DNA from: Diatrype stigma
Taxonomy: Eukaryota; Ascomycota; Sordariomycetes; Xylariales; Diatrypaceae
NCBI GenBank assembly: GCA_022225965.2
Contig: JAKJXP020000081.1
Coordinates: 166,684 to 230,683 of the forward strand
Reading direction: 5' to 3'
Length of the DNA stretch: 64,000 nucleotides
The translations under genes and the position numbers were made by a program. The notes below the pieces were generated by a model, which saw only the letters and a program-made list of their open reading frames with translations, did not search any database and was not told the origin of the DNA. Positions 1 to 11,955 of this stretch are shown in pieces. Position 1 is the first letter of the stretch, and every line of letters begins with the position of its first letter.

Positions 1-3000
1 GTAGTACATGCCTAGCTGCCTAGGTACACTATCTTGAAGCTTGGATGCTTGGCTATCCAGTATCTCGGGGTGAGACCAGCTATTCACCCACTCTGCGCCT
101 GCGTTTGGGAGGACACTAAATAACTAGCAGACTATAGGCTCGTTAATCAACCACTAGTTGGTTTGCTTGCATGAAGATCCTGGCCACTGTAGCTACCACG
201 TTAATGCCATGCCACCTACTTCGTCGTCTAATACCTACTACTATGTATGTCATCCATCGTCCAGTGCGGCGTTCGGCATGAATTCGTGGGGTGTGGCAGT
301 GCCCTTCCTACCTACGTACCACATTCTCCCTTAATGCGGAAACCGGGGGTCGACGTTGTTTGGCCACGACGGGACCTCCCAGGATGAAGTACGACGTGGC
401 TGGGGGCCGAAGCATGATTGATTATACGATGTTCAGTTGGCATTCGATTACATAGTAGGAGATGCGAACGTATGTAGACGAACTCCAATGGGCCTACCCA
501 TGCAGCCATGTTAGCACCAAACGTATGTGCAGGAACGGCACCATGGCGTAGTATTGACTCAGATCAGTTGCCGATCGTGCCTTGTGTTGTGTCACTAAGG
601 ACCCATCCCATCTTGATATACATGTAGATGGGCGAGACGCATGCGACAGCTTGTTACATAGTATGCCGAACTGACAGGCTGGCGTTGAGCGTTGTGTAGA
701 GTGGCATCATCACCAACTGCCGCCAGACGGTCCAATAGCCTTTGTGCAACAGGGCTGCAGGGGCAGAGGGGGAACGCAAGGATGCGGGACATACAGTGGT
801 AACCCACGTCTGAAGGGGCCATGGTGAACGAACAGGATTACTATGCCTTCGTACGTTGCGCGTGAAAGGGGAGAAAGGTTCGTAAGTTCGTATTTATACA
901 CTATTTATACACTATAGCACCCCGTCTTCTCCCCTATGACATGGGATGGCCCATGCCCATGGGTAGGGTAGATTACATATATCCTATATTCAGCCATGAG
1001 ATATGCCTGCCGCATGTCCTCATTGGACCACCCCGTCGCTTTGCCCTACCTATAGTGCACATGTTGTTTGCCCAGCTAGGCGCTGCTACCTTTAACACGT
1101 TAACTATTACATATGTACGTATTTACATGCCCAGGTAGGTAACTTATAGGCGGCGGCGGTTCTTAATTTCTCCTCCTCCTGAAACTGCTAGGGCTGTATA
1201 AGTGCCTGGTAGAGTGCAGATGAGTGTAGATGGCACAGCACTTTCGGCCTAGCTCATGGCCCCAAACCCGAGAAAACTTGGGTTTGGTACGGGTGTTGGA
1301 CGGCGGGAGCTCGGAGCCGGGAGCTGCAGAAGCAGGCAATCGCTTCGAGAAGAAAAAAGAAGACAAACTCAGGCTGTCAGGGTAGGACGGGGAAATCTTG
1401 GCATCCAGCCCGCTATGTTCGGGCTTTGTTTGTCCGCCTCGTGCTCCCTCCGGCTTGTAACACCAAACCAGCCTCAACGGGGGTGGCAGAGCCCACCTGG
1501 CCTGGCTGCTACTGTAGTCTCAAGTCTCAATCTTCAATGCTACCAAGAGACAGGCATGCATACCTGGGCACTCGCTATACCATCATTTCCCGGTAGTCAG
1601 TCGGACCCTGATCGGCTCGGCTCTATCACTTTGTTAGGCCTTGGACGGCCCAAAGCGTACCAAAGGGTTGAAACTGTCTTCTGCTAAGGCTTCTTATTTC
1701 TTTCTGTTCAATGGCAATCAAACTGAGCAGCTCGATCTACAGGCAAATTATGGCTAATATAGTAACTAATATACTCTGCCCATGGTGCTAACGAAGTAGC
1801 GACTCTGGGGCATGAACTATTACCCCTAGGGCCCTAGTACAGCCAGCCTGGTTGGATTCGGCGCGTTTAACTACAGTTAGTGTGCCCAGTGTGCATGAGC
1901 ACCTGCGCCTATCGCACAACCGGACAGCAAAAGTCCATGCATCTGTGCAGGTATTGGAAGTTATATGCTTTGATAAGTCAGTACGTGCCGAAACAGGGAT
2001 CATTGCTATAGGCCGCTAATAAGACAAATAACAACCTTGGAACCTTGAAGCTGTATTGTAGGGTAGTGTAGGTATAATACATAGAGCTCAATACATACAC
2101 ATACATCCCGCTAATAGCCCTGCTCTCTGCTAGCCTGGCAGCCCGCGTGGGAGCAAGGAGGGATACCTAACGTAGGAAAGTCGCGCAATCTACGAAGAGC
2201 GCCGCCACCAGCACCACTCACCCGACAATCGGGGAGGCGCGATAGTTAGAACAGGGGTTTCCCAACCGTGGTCAAGGTCAACTCGGATTACCTAGGCTGC
2301 TAGGGCGCCATAACCTATGTAGTCCACCAGTCCACCCAGCCAAACAGCCCAACCAGTCCCCCAGTCAGCCCGCCCACTGATTCACTGAATTGGGCGGGTA
2401 GCCAGTCCAGCCAGTTAGCGGTACTAGGTCACCCTGGACTAGGTGGCACCCCGTAGGGCGGTAGAGTAGGTATGTACTTGTACGTATGTATGTAGGTAGG
2501 CAGGGAGGTACGGACATGCCATGCACCATGTGTGCCATCTGGTGTGCTATACGTACCAAGTAGATACCTGCTACTGTATGTCTGTATAGATAATACTATA
2601 CATGCAGCCAGTGTAGGGGACTTGGGACCTGGGACTTGGGACTTGGGATTCAAACTTGGGACTTGACCTTAGGACTTAAACTTGGTACTTAACTACCTAC
2701 AATTTGGGGGCTTTGCCTGGTCGGTGGTCACCGCAACACCCCTCCTGTAACTCCTGTAACTCCCGCCCTCTCCCTCTCTCAATTGGATGCCATTGACCCA
2801 GCTAAATCTCACTGTCTCACTACGCCGCCGAACCCTACAGCTACCCTTCACACTTGGCTGTCGTCAACGGTGGTAACCTGCCAATCTCGCTCTCTCCTTC
2901 TTCCTTTTTCCCTTCCTCTTCACACCACATCACCGATGGTTCCAAGCTTCCGATGCCGCCCTGCAGTCTTGTGATATAATTCCCATTGGGTCTCATGGTG

Positions 3001-3171
3001 ATGAGAGGACTTCAGCCAAGTCTTATAAACCATTTGTGTTACCCCAGTCCCTCCACGAGCCCGCGAGACTCGAGATCCAAGACTGCGAATCGACGGCAAG
3101 GCTACCAATCCGCCTGCCTTCCAGCTACCTACCAGATCATCCGCCACTATTTGTCGAAGTCACTCCTAAGT
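1..3171. other. Intergenic spacer, no gene supported
   Basis: Frames here are short and their translations resemble no family I know. The stretch is dotted with TAGGTA/GTATGTA-type words. A degenerate tandem array based on the word acttggg lies at about 2618-2700. An 8 bp inverted repeat (cccgccca / tgggcggg) lies at 2369-2398. The last 300 bases before the first gene are pyrimidine-rich (ctctctccttcttcc), typical of a fungal core promoter and 5' leader. No transfer RNA or other RNA gene was recognised. Confidence 0.6.
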
Positions 3172-6100
3172 ATGGCGGATGAAGCCGAGCGACTCGTCAT
3201 CGCGCCTTTCCGGGAAATTGTCGAGAAGGGCAGCGCCGCCCTCCAAAATGCCCAGGATGTGGAGGAGGACAAGGCGGCGGACATGGTTAAGGCAGCGCAA
3301 AGCCTGTTAAAAGAAGGAGAGCGCGCCCTAAAAAGAATCGAGCCACTCTGTAGCAAGAATTATAGCGAGTATGGCGTCAATTTTATTGATGCAGTTAAAG
3401 AGCATGGTAAGGAGTTCGAACAAGTATTCCCGGAAGCATATCCATGTCTAGTCCCTGCCTGTGGTGGCTGATTTGATGTCGTCAATTAGATGAGCTCGCG
3501 CAATACCGGTCGGAACTGGAGGATCTGTTATGGGATTTCGATGATTATATCGAGGTCGATGAGTTCGACGCCGAGAAGTTCGACCAGCTGCAGAAAGCTT
3601 CGAGAAGAGCTGCACCGAAGGTCTTGGATATATTAAAGCGCATGAAATTGGTCACCCCTCACCCTCGACCGTACTCAATGAGCTCTGCGTCTAGAACCCA
3701 AACTCCCACCAACACAGCTGGTATCAGGACATCATCTCAGGGGATACCTGTGGATGAGGATGGGCAGGTGTTGAGCCCTCGGATGGAGGCGGTGGCAGGT
3801 CCCGACGAAGGGTTGAACGGACGGCCTGGTACAACAGTGATTAATGATGATCTTGGTCGGAGAGATTCACATCGCTCGGGGCTTTCCGAGCCCATCTCAG
3901 AACCTTTCCCCCGGCCACCTTCTGTTGATCCTTGGCAGTTTGATAAAGCACCGCCGACCGCTTCCGGCGAGCCGCTGGAAGGAGATGCACTGCAACGCCG
4001 CTTGCTAGTCGGGACGGACTCGCCTACTTTGTATCCAACCGCTCTCCTCAGTGCGGTCAACCCACATAACCAGAGCGTGGAAGAACGGAGAGCATCGGCG
4101 CCCAAGGACGATGAGGATCGGCGTATGCGCGCCGCTTCTCAAAGTGCCGGGGCGGGGAGTGAAGGGTCGTTCTCTCCACCACCGCAGAGTGCTCGTTGGA
4201 CTTCTTCTACGTACGGCTCGAACGAATCGGCACCTGCCCCTCTGCAAGTCAACCGAAGGCAAAAAATGTCACCGGATCCTGGCCGGTCACCTACAAATGG
4301 AGATGAAGCTATAAGTAAATCGCATAATTACTCGACAAGTCGATCGCCATCGGACGCTTCTGTATTCTCATTCCCCCCTTCATTCACCCGCGGGGAGAAG
4401 CTCGAGAAGAGTCATGGCCGAGGAAGCAGTCTAGGCAACGAGCAGATGTTTCCGACGCGGCAGGCATCTCTGCCAACCCACAAACTTAACCTTCAGCTTC
4501 ATCCACCGAAGCGCCAGCCGTCTGCAGAATCTGTCAATAGCTCCGTCTTCGACATAATCGAGTACGCAAGCAGTGGGAGTCCTGTCACGAATGTGAATAC
4601 GAATATAAATATGAAAAGAAGCTCGACGATGTCTGCAGCGCCAAGCAGCCCCTATTCCCCGATTGTCCTGCAACCACCAGCATATCCGAGCCACCCGATT
4701 CCCTACAGACAACCAGGACGTGGAGACATCAGTCCTACCGGAACAATTGGCAACCAGTCCATGCTTACGTTACAGGGAGAATCCGGTGGCGAGCCAGTGC
4801 GATTCACGCCTAGCATACTCGATGGTCTGATACCCGTCGAGTCAGAAGGATCGGTACATAACATGCCCTTGTCCCTGAGACAAACCGATTGCAGTATAGG
4901 CCCGAACAGCTCGTTTTATAAGCTTAAGGGCTTTTGCAAAGGGGCGGAGGATGCGAAGAGAGGGGGCCCAGGCTTCAAGAAGATCAAGCGGCCCGCCGGT
5001 GTAAGAAAATCTATTTTCTACTGGGAACAGGGATGGTCCATTTCAAGCAGAGAGCTTACCATTTTATACAGGGATTTTCGATGGCGATTGTCGCCAAATG
5101 CACGCACTGTCTTTTCGAACTTGACTATAAAGACGTCGAGAGAGATCGCAATAATGACTGTAGGTCTTGTATTTCTGTACACGAGGCTTTTGACTGACAT
5201 GCAATCTAGCTGCCGGTAACTTCACCGCGAATAGCATAGGTTTTCGCTTGCGCATCCTCCAGAAGAGCCATCTTTCTGTCCGGCACGTTGAGGAACAGCT
5301 CTACGGGTGTGTGTTTTGTATACAGCAGGGAAAGACGAATGAGGAAAGCGATGCGACCGTATTCTTCACGCAGAAACAGCTCCTTCTACATCTAGCCCGC
5401 CATCCTCGCCCATTGCCCGCGGTCCCGGGCCTGACAGTTATTGAAGGGTCAGACATGCCCCCAGACTTGAAAGACAATTTCGACCTTCACTTCCCGAACC
5501 CTCCCATCCGATCCGTCATGACGGGGATCATGCCCGAGATCTCGAAGCTTCCGACGGCCGTCGCGACGGAGACGAGGAAGTACCAGAACGGAGTCATGCG
5601 CACCCCGCCAGATCGCACTCCAGTCTTGCACTTTGCCGTCGGCGCGAAGATTGTCGGCATCGAGTTTCCGCCCAAGTACGAGGGTAAATGGGGCTTAGGC
5701 TGGCATGACGGGGTGCGCGCAGCGTTCGAGACCGATACGGTGCTTCTGGATGCACCGCCCAAGGGTGAGATCAGGATGCAAGGTACCAGCAACGTACAAG
5801 CCGTAGCACGGTGGAAATGGAACCAAAAAGGGGGCGACGAGAAGTGGCTCAGGTTCGACAAGGGAGATGTCATCAAGAATATCAGCTGTAAGACCACCCG
5901 TGATGGAATCTCCTGTTTTTCATTTCCCTGGTTTGTTTGCATGAAGCGCACTGCAGAGCACCATTGCTGATTATATAACGAAACAGGGTCACATAAAGAT
6001 CACTGGTGCTGGTCTGGAACATCTGCAAAGGGCTGGGGCGTCTTCCCGCAGTCGCATCTCGAGCCGAGCTCGATCCAGACCGTCCAGCCGGGCGACAGCG

Positions 6101-6415
6101 GCAGCGTCAGCAGCGGCGAGAAGAAACCTACGTGGTTATCGATCCGCAGGAACGCCGACCGTAAGTTCCCGTTCATCAGCGAGGACAATCCCAACCCGAG
6201 CACCGTTCCCACTTTTGCGGCGGTCAGATTCTTTAACTAGTTCTCATTTTTTCTTTTTCTATGTAGTGTCTGTCGACCATTTCCTCCGCGGTAACTCCGC
6301 GAGCTCTCCGCGCAGGGATCTGTTCAAGGTGCCAACGAACAAGCTCCCCGTCGACGAGCAGTGGACGAACGGCGACGAGGTAGGTCGGAGCCGGGCGACG
6401 AGGGCTGGGCTGTGA
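3172..6415 (+). CDS. Fungal C2H2 zinc-finger and SH3-domain protein, function unknown
   Basis: Six exons: 3172-3406, 3490-5000, 5072-5159, 5210-5887, 5987-6160 and 6267-6415, giving 944 residues. The first ATG of the open frame was taken as start. The N-terminus (about 1-160) is charged and helical, with many Glu, Asp and Lys. Residues about 165-560 are Ser/Pro-rich and probably disordered. Cys592 and Cys595 form a CxxC pair. Cys645, Cys648, His672 and His676 form a C2H2-like finger (CVFC then HLARH). Residues about 806-865 read as an SH3 domain, with the usual ALYDY replaced by ARWKW, a FDKGD acidic turn, DHWCW and a GVFPQSHLE end. SH3 domains bind proline-rich peptides, so an adaptor role is inferred. 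I do not recognise the family by name; the domain combination is the only functional clue. The intron pattern is well supported because each junction restores the frame. The C-terminal 50 residues after the SH3 are poorly constrained. Confidence 0.85.
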
Positions 6416-7190
6416 GTCGAGTCCTCTCGCCGGTATCTCTTGATCTATACGTGTATGTGCGTATATCCTTATGTATGTGGATCCGAAAAGATGCTATATA
6501 ACGGCCGGGATTTTGACGGATATCATGGCGCATTCGTGCTTACGGGATTTTACGAGTTTATGCAAGGGTTTGGAATGTCATGGCGGGCGATCTTTTAACC
6601 ATATACCCCTTCCGTTTTTCATCATCATCAACAACACCAACATCAACATCAACATCAACATCATCAATTGTATATAAGCCTATTTCGACTTTGCAACTAC
6701 ACCTAGAGGTTGGGTTTGGTGGGAAACAGGCAGATTGGCGGCGGTTCTGTTGTTGCTGCTTGCCAATACCTGCTGCTGTAACTAGAACTTAGACTCTTGT
6801 CAAAATACGTTATATCGTGCTGTTCAACACCGAGCCCCGGTAGTAGCACGAACATCTCTGTCATTACCTGTTGAGTGAGTAGATATGGTACGTGCAGGGA
6901 AACCATTTGTTTCTGTAGGTAGCACGCCGGCACAGCACAGCACAGCACAGCTAGCTAGATGCCCAAGGTTCAAGGTGTCAATGGGAAGCAGGTTACCGAA
7001 TATGCCTACGACGCGTGTGCCTTATGCGATGGTTCTCCGCACCATCCAGCCATCGGCCGCCCGCAGCTATCGACATATCCGAGGTCCCTTCGTCGGCACG
7101 GGTAACGGCACCGAGGTGGCAGACTAGGCGCTTGTCGGGTCACACGGCTGATCCGAGAGTCCCGTCTCCTTGGCCTGCACATTACACTAC

Positions 7191-7191
<1 letters not shown>

Positions 7192-7221
<30 letters not shown>
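7192..7221. repeat. (TGC)10 microsatellite
   Basis: Ten uninterrupted TGC units. They lie in noncoding DNA; the short frames crossing them have no family resemblance. Confidence 0.9.
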
Positions 7222-7223
<2 letters not shown>

Positions 7224-8047
7224 GCTACACAACGCGCTTTGACGGTGCTACCATGCTATATGGCTAGCCACCTGACCAGGTAGGTAGGTATCGTCGTAAC
7301 TTGGGCAAGTAAGAATTGAGGAGGTGCTCGTATATAATGCTTAGTAGGTAGGTAGGTAAGTACTTAGGTAGCATTCCATCAGGACGGGATGGCAGATGGG
7401 CATAATGATACCCAGGTGCATAGGTAGGTAGATCAGGTATAGAGGTACGGTAGGTAGTCTTGAGAGGATCCATGGACTTCGCCGTTTATATTTAGCTGCA
7501 TGTGTGTTGCATCATCGACAGGTGGGCAACCGGCCACGTGGATTGTGTTCCTTCAGCTTCGGAAAACATGGAGATGTCTGACTGACTAGTATACAGTACG
7601 TAGGTACAATACCTGTGTTGGTCTGGGGAACCTTGACGCCAACCCCCTTCTCTCCATTTTATAGCTAATTAGTACCTGTTTGCCTTACGTTATGGAATCT
7701 TCTCCTGTAGGCTTCTTTCCGTGCAGAATGCAAGTACGTAATGAAAAGGAGACCCTTGAACATGTCAAACATGGGTAGGTCTTCTACCAAACCCCCGCTA
7801 GTGAAGCTCCCCTCGTCTGCCTGAACCTTAATACTTGGGGAAATATCTGTTGCCTGATCAGGAAGCCGGCACTTGGGAATGGGAGATACAAAATAATATC
7901 TCGAGGGACAACGTTAGGAAGTGTGTAATTCTATGGTATGAAATCGAGTAACCAATTTCAAGCCCTTACAAAGCTTCAAGGGTAAGAGAACGGCGGCGAA
8001 TAACGGCTCAATGTAGAGGTAGTGACCATGGGCACGGCTTTGGTATT

Positions 8048-8069
8048 AAAAAAAAAAAAAAAAAAAAAA
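8048..8069. repeat. 22-base A homopolymer
   Basis: An uninterrupted run of 22 A residues immediately followed by GG and a CRE-like palindrome. Such a tract may exclude nucleosomes in a promoter. It could equally be the poly-A remnant of a retroposed sequence, although no coding relic was seen to its left. Confidence 0.85.
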
Positions 8070-8071
8070 GG

Positions 8072-8079
8072 TGACGTCA
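8072..8079. promoter_or_regulatory. Perfect CRE palindrome TGACGTCA
   Basis: The full 8 bp ATF/CREB consensus, which fungal bZIP factors of the Atf1 type bind. It lies 287 bp upstream of the start at 8366 and directly beside the A tract, which is the position of a promoter element. One 8-mer can occur by chance, so regulation by this site is an inference. Confidence 0.4.
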
Positions 8080-8365
8080 TTACTATAACATTTACGTGCA
8101 TACTTCCACACATACTTACAGATATGTTTCGATGATGGTAAGTCCCGATCTGAGATCATCGCCTAATAAGCTCATCAAGGCGTCTCTCTCACTCATGCCA
8201 CGAGGGCTTCACATTTGCCAATTGTACGGCTTTGGTAGCAGCAGCAGTACTAGTAGTATCAGTAAGAGTAATAGCGGAATCCGGAGAACATCGTCGCATT
8301 GGATCGTGGGCACCGCATTATCAGCAGCGCCGTTTCCATCCGTTCGCGCTCGCACTGCCGTTACC

Positions 8366-9127
8366 ATGAGCTGGATGGACTCCTGGTCGCGCCCGGGGAA
8401 GTCGCAGGCCACCCCGGCCCCGTACTATCTGCTCCCCGGCGGCGAGGACATGCCGTACTGTAGGTCCTGCGGCCGGGTCGTTGGCCCCCGCAAAGCCAAT
8501 GCCAACGCCGCTGCCGCTGCCGCTGCCGCTGCCCACGGAGACCATCACAAGAACCGGGCTATTGTGGAGACGACGCCGACGCCAACGCCGACGAGGTACT
8601 GCTCGGCGCGCTGCCGGAATAACAAGCCGGGGAAGCTGGACCGCGATATCGAGGCGGCGTTCCTGCGGATGCTCGAAGGTGAAGGAAAAGAACCAAAAGA
8701 AGAACCCGGGACTCGCGCCTCAGCAGCGGTAACAACGGAAGCCTGCGGCGGCGGCGGCGAGTGTAACGAGGGGACGGGCAATATTCGCAGCTCCGGCGCA
8801 AAGAAAACTCAGAAACGGGAGAAGCATCATAAGACCGCCGCCCCTAACAACAAAGGCGATCCTAGGATTCTCGTCTCCTGCGACGAGGTCGAGAGGCACA
8901 TCTTCGGTGGTGGCGGTGGCGACCTGGAGATTCTCGGCCGAAAGAAGAATAATAGGGCATCCTCTCACACAGTTGCCGCTGAGCGGCATGAATCCCCGGA
9001 GCATGATCTGATAGCAGAGGATGATCATGACGAGAGCGATTCCGATCACCCTCAAGCCGGAGACAGAGATAGCGGCGTTTCCATCGATGACCACGACCAC
9101 GACCACGACCACGGTGCCGAACTCCCC

Positions 9128-9174
<47 letters not shown>

Positions 9175-9604
9175 CAACAATAATAGCGTGGAAGCAGCCG
9201 CAGTCGACGGCGACATCCTAGCGCGCATGGCGGTCCGCAGCGGCACGCGCATCCGGCCCCCGCAGAACGCGTCGGAGGTGAACGGCAGCGTGGGCGGGGA
9301 GAAGGGGCGCGCCGAGCGGGCCGCGGAGACGGGGGAAATGGCGCGCCGGAGGCTCGAGGGCCTGCGGAGGGCTCGGCAAAAGGAGTCGGTGCGGTGCGCG
9401 GCGCGGCGTCTGGTCGTTTTCGGGACCGGGGCCGGGACTACCGGCGAACGTGACGGCGGCGGCAAGGAAAAGAAGAAGGGAAGGGGAGAGAAGGAGGGGC
9501 AGGGGGAGAACAAGAAGGCGAAAAAGTGCGAGGCCGTTATGCAGGGCAAGGTCGTCGAGCCGAGCTTCGCGAAAGGCGATTGGGGCGTTAGGTGGAGGGA
9601 GTAA
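8366..9604 (+). CDS. Ascomycete-specific protein with CxxC/CxxxC zinc-like motif
   Basis: Single exon, 412 residues. The ATG at 8366 was chosen over an upstream in-frame start (8096) because the conserved-looking N-terminus MSWMDSWSRPG begins there and the upstream part is Ser-rich filler. Cys32/Cys35 (YCRSCG) and Cys79/Cys83 (YCSARC) look like a two-part zinc site, followed by KPGKLDRDIEAAF. A second block near residues 165-205 (GDPRILVSCDEVE, FGG) and the C-terminus (VVEPSFAKGDWGVRWRE) have the same layout as uncharacterised proteins I recall from Sordariomycetes. Between them lie low-complexity tracts: poly-Ala near residue 50, an Asp-His alternation and a poly-Ser run encoded by AGC repeats at about 9132-9171. 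The tail is Lys/Arg/Gly-rich and could bind nucleic acid or carry a nuclear signal. Function unknown. Confidence 0.82.
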
Positions 9605-11337
9605 GTATGTACCGTATGTGCGTACGAGCACATATTTCTTGTCGCGAGATCACCGATGTCTCTGTTGCTCCTGGCGGCATTTTCGCATATGGCAGCTCAT
9701 GCACGACACACCTACCTAGCTAGGCATGTGTGAAGATGATGTTTACAGCAATACTGGTATACTTGTATGATATGATAGGTAACATCGCGGGAACGTATCG
9801 TCGTTAGGCATTTCCCAAACCGTTGCGGTCGTAGCCATCCGAACTACTGGCAGGGATGCGGTGATGCAGTTACATGCATATTACCACCACACGAACCATC
9901 CCATCTTAAACACGGCATTGTAACTACACAGTGCGGCCTTAGCCACGTTCTAGAAGGCTTCTACGTACTAGATAAGGAGGCTCTGAGCACGTACGTTCAT
10001 CGGGATGTAGTTCACCACGCGAGAGCCAGGGGCTGTCCCGTCCCGGCCGGCTACGCCATCGCACAGGTATTCCATATCCACCCTTCCGCGCTTCGGAGAA
10101 AGCGAACAAGAGATGAAAGAAAGAATCGTGTAAATAGGTAGCTGACTGGTGTTCTCATGTCTAAAGATGACGACATCCCGTCCTCATTTCGTCTCATGGC
10201 TCATCGGAGCCGCCGTGATGGGCACCTCCCACGTGATTTCTCTATACGAACAGGTCGGATAAGACCGCTTTTAAAGGTGTCGGGAGGGAAAAGACTGTAG
10301 ACCAGCCCCCCTTTTCTCTTCACTCGTACTATGTAGTTGTTATGGGACCATACTTAAGTCCGAGACGATGTGAGTCTGACTTCGCACTGGATTTAGCTAC
10401 TCACAACTTATATATAGACGATTGCGACTTGAAGGATCATGTCTGCCACGGCTGTGCCTGTTCTATACGTAATGGCATCGCTTCTTCCAGCTTGTCGGGC
10501 CTTGCAAAGTAGCCGGCCATCGGCGTGGATGAAGGGACGGCTTAACGAGTCGAACCCGGGAGGTCGGTATTTGTATTCGAGACGCGACAAGAGGAGGCAA
10601 ACGGGCAAACGTTGGCTTTTGCATCACGGAAAAACACCGATAGCTGTGAAACTCGACCCAGGTGGGATTCTCCGAGATTTCGGGATTGCTCATACTGGGT
10701 TAGTGCTAACCAGGACGCAAGAGAGAGCCACAACCGTAGATCGCAAACGTGATGTGGTATAGTTTACTATAGTTTATACATTAAGTACACATAAATAGTA
10801 GCCGTAGTACGTATGTAGGAAAAGTGATACCTACCCTCTCCACTCGAGTGAGATCTCCGTAGTATAAGTACGTACGTAGGTAAGGACCGAACTAACCACG
10901 TCGAGATCCGCCAAGTGCTACGGCTGGTTCGGTCATTTTAACTTTTCTTTGATCTGTCAAACTCGCGTGGCATTGTCGATCTGGTTCGTAGTAAGCTTGG
11001 ATCGATCAGCCCCAAGACAAACGCATAATTAAGTAACTAACTACTGTACCTACTCAGCTAACTACTACATACTTCGTACCTCCTTATGTTTCATATCACA
11101 GACCCCTGTCAACGGGCCATGTGCGCCTGATCCTGATCCTGTAGACAGAAGATTACCTTGGGCTTCCAGAAGCCAATTGGCATGATCGATCGCACCTGCT
11201 GCTGTGGTTTCTGAGGTGCTTGTCTCTGGCGTTAGGGATGCTGCGCTCCCGTTCTGCTGGTCTGGGGCTCGCCTACCTACTGTAATTATGAGTATGTGAG
11301 TACGTACTATTACGGGTACATGCTACCCATGTCAATA

Positions 11338-11955
11338 GCGTGCCAGGGGGTGTTTTTAAAGTGATTATCTGTACCGTTTTGAACCCTTAAAACCATTACG
11401 GGGCCAGAATCGTCTCCCTGCAAATTTCAACCGGTAACGCTTAAGCTGGAAAGATACTTGCCCATTTTAAAGATACCTAAGAATTAATGGGCATTATGGA
11501 ACATATGGAAGTCTTTTGGCCAAGATGGACATGATTCTACAAGATCTGGCTACAGCTGCAGGTCTACGATTATACAGCTAGGCTACTGGTTATACTGGCA
11601 ATTAGAAGGTATATTGTTTGGCTATATAAGTCTAGGCAGGTGCATCGTGAGATAGAAAGAGCTGGCCTGGACTAACCTTAAGATAGGCCCAAAATGGGTA
11701 AAAGATAGTCTTCGGCTGAAGACTATAACCTGATTTTAAGCCCGTCTGCACCTGGAGGTAAGGACTGGAACAGGAGGAAACGACTAGGACGGAAATACTT
11801 TCGAATAATAGGTAGTCAGCAAAATGTACAAAATTCTATACTAGAAACGGTAAAGAGGACCGTTCTTTTCCGGGATGGCTATGTATTACCGTCGCGATGA
11901 TTACCATTTTGCCAAATGATACAGATACTCACTTATAAAAACCCCCCTGGCGCGC
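11338..11955. mobile_element. Nonautonomous Tc1/mariner-like element (MITE) with imperfect TIRs
   Basis: The two ends are imperfect inverted repeats of about 37 bp. The left starts GCGTGCCAGGGGG and the right, read on the other strand, starts GCGCGCCAGGGGGG; both reach ATCTGTA after a T/A-rich middle. A TA dinucleotide flanks each end (11336-11337 and 11956-11957), the target duplication usual for Tc1/mariner and Fot1-type elements. The 618 bp interior has no transposase frame. It includes a 9 bp hairpin (ATAGTCTTC / GAAGACTAT) at about 11706-11727. The class assignment rests only on TIRs and TA flanks. Confidence 0.65.

Larger units (their letters stand above)
6416..8365. other. Intergenic spacer with several simple repeats
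   Basis: No convincing gene. It contains a CATCAA-type hexamer run at about 6620-6665, AGCAC repeats at about 6928-6950, ten TGC units at 7192-7221, clustered GGTA tetramers at about 7278-7300 and 7345-7360, and an unbroken 22-A tract at 8048-8069. The left end is probably the 3' untranslated region of the SH3 gene. The right end holds the promoter of the next gene. Confidence 0.6.

Noticed and set aside
1256..1687. 143-codon plus-strand frame near the left edge
   Set aside because: Composition is irregular and a 104-codon frame overlaps it on the other strand. No motif recognised.
10529..10552. TCGAACCCGGG word resembling a minus-strand tRNA B box
   Set aside because: The T-arm stem does not pair and no A box is found at the expected spacing.
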